This document shows, one piece after another, positions 6,231 to 6,355 of a DNA stretch of 6,355 bases. The notes under the pieces were generated by a model that saw only the letters and a program-made list of their open reading frames with translations, was not told the origin of the DNA and did not search any database. How positions within the stretch are numbered: the stretch's first letter is position 1; every line of letters starts with the position of its first letter. This DNA is from Pseudomonadota bacterium (lineage in GTDB: Bacteria > Pseudomonadota > Alphaproteobacteria > Rhizobiales > Rhizobiaceae): NCBI GenBank assembly GCA_003242525.1, contig QGUU01000147.1, positions 1 to 6,355 of the forward strand, written 5' to 3'. Made by a program: the position numbers and the translations under genes.

Positions 6231-6250
6231 GGGCCGGAGCGTGCCGGCCC
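6231..6250 (-). ncRNA. GC-rich hairpin at the predicted 5' end of the DUF892 mRNA
   Basis: GGGCCGG (6250-6244 on the minus strand) pairs with CCGGCCC (6237-6231) around 6 bases. The EcfG-type promoter predicts a transcript start near 6252, so this 7-bp all-GC stem would form at the very 5' end of the mRNA, followed by about 70 bases of leader. Such end hairpins can protect mRNA from 5'-dependent decay. A protein-binding site in DNA is the alternative. It is not a recognised riboswitch. Confidence 0.45.
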
Positions 6251-6258
6251 CCGCGCTC

Positions 6259-6283
6259 AACGCGCGCGGCGGATCGGAGTTCC
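6259..6283 (-). promoter_or_regulatory. EcfG (RpoE2)-type general stress promoter of the DUF892 gene
   Basis: On the minus strand, GGAAC (6283-6279) and CGTT (6262-6259) are separated by exactly 16 bases, again an error-free match to the EcfG consensus with the same spacing as the promoter of ku-ligD. The leader to the ATG at 6158 would be about 94 bases. The region from here to the window edge holds no gene I can support. Confidence 0.78.
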
Positions 6284-6342
6284 GTGCTGCAGGTCATCTT
6301 TTTGAAGAGACGGGGATCAAGCTTTCCGGGCACTTTGGCCAA

Positions 6343-6354
6343 GCCCTGCAGGGC
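6343..6354. repeat. 12-bp perfect palindrome at the window edge
   Basis: GCCCTGCAGGGC is its own reverse complement. It lies about 60 bp upstream of the EcfG promoter and could be an operator or part of a terminator of a gene beyond the edge. No T-tract is visible in the window, so no function is assigned. Confidence 0.3.
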
Positions 6355-6355
6355 C

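Noticed and set aside
5652..6260. Longer start of the DUF892 protein adding 34 residues
   Set aside because: The extra residues do not fit the family, the ATG at 6260 falls inside the predicted -10 element, and the ATG at 6158 has a proper ribosome-binding site.
6121..6342. 73-codon minus-strand frame starting with TTG at the right edge
   Set aside because: It has a rare start codon and no ribosome-binding site, runs across the EcfG promoter and into the DUF892 gene in another frame, and its product is not recognisable.
1..6355. Search for CRISPR arrays, insertion sequences, tRNA or rRNA genes and attachment sites
   Set aside because: No regularly spaced repeats, transposase, terminal inverted repeats, cloverleaf or rRNA-like sequence was seen on reading; the genes are tightly packed and of ordinary chromosomal type.

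Overview
The window reads as a compact, roughly 60% GC chromosomal segment from an alphaproteobacterium, most probably a rhizobial-type member of the Hyphomicrobiales. Three signals support this. A perfect iron-control-element palindrome of the kind bound by Irr lies in front of an mbfA-type gene. Two perfect GGAAC-N16-CGTT promoters match the consensus of the alphaproteobacterial general stress sigma factor EcfG (RpoE2). The LigD has the PE-LIG-POL domain order. No mobile elements, CRISPR arrays, tRNA or rRNA genes were seen.

Layout from left to right: (i) 1-556, minus strand, the N-terminal 185 codons of a PLP-dependent threonine/serine dehydratase that runs off the left edge, with a probable frameshift close to that edge; (ii) 656-979, minus strand, a 107-residue helix-turn-helix protein with a palindromic operator candidate against its -10 region; (iii) 980-1141, a divergent regulatory region ending in an Irr box that overlaps the mbfA core promoter; (iv) 1142-2125, plus strand, MbfA, a ferritin-like domain fused to a VIT1-type membrane domain; (v) 2146-5546, minus strand, a two-gene ku-ligD operon for non-homologous end joining, convergent with mbfA across 20 bp; (vi) 5616-5643, a strong hairpin terminator; (vii) 5652-6158, minus strand, a YciE/YciF-like (DUF892) ferritin-fold stress protein; (viii) 6159-6355, its leader and promoter, with no further gene visible.

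Taken together, the right half looks like a stress module. The ku-ligD operon and the DUF892 gene are separate transcription units, but each has its own EcfG-type promoter, so both would be switched on by general stress. mbfA is instead wired to iron status through Irr. A shared purpose, limiting iron-driven oxidative damage and repairing the double-strand breaks that result, is an inference from gene families and promoters. The gene families are all known. The most informative content is regulatory: the EcfG promoter pair, the Irr box, the small HTH regulator with its operator, and the hairpin at the predicted 5' end of the DUF892 mRNA.
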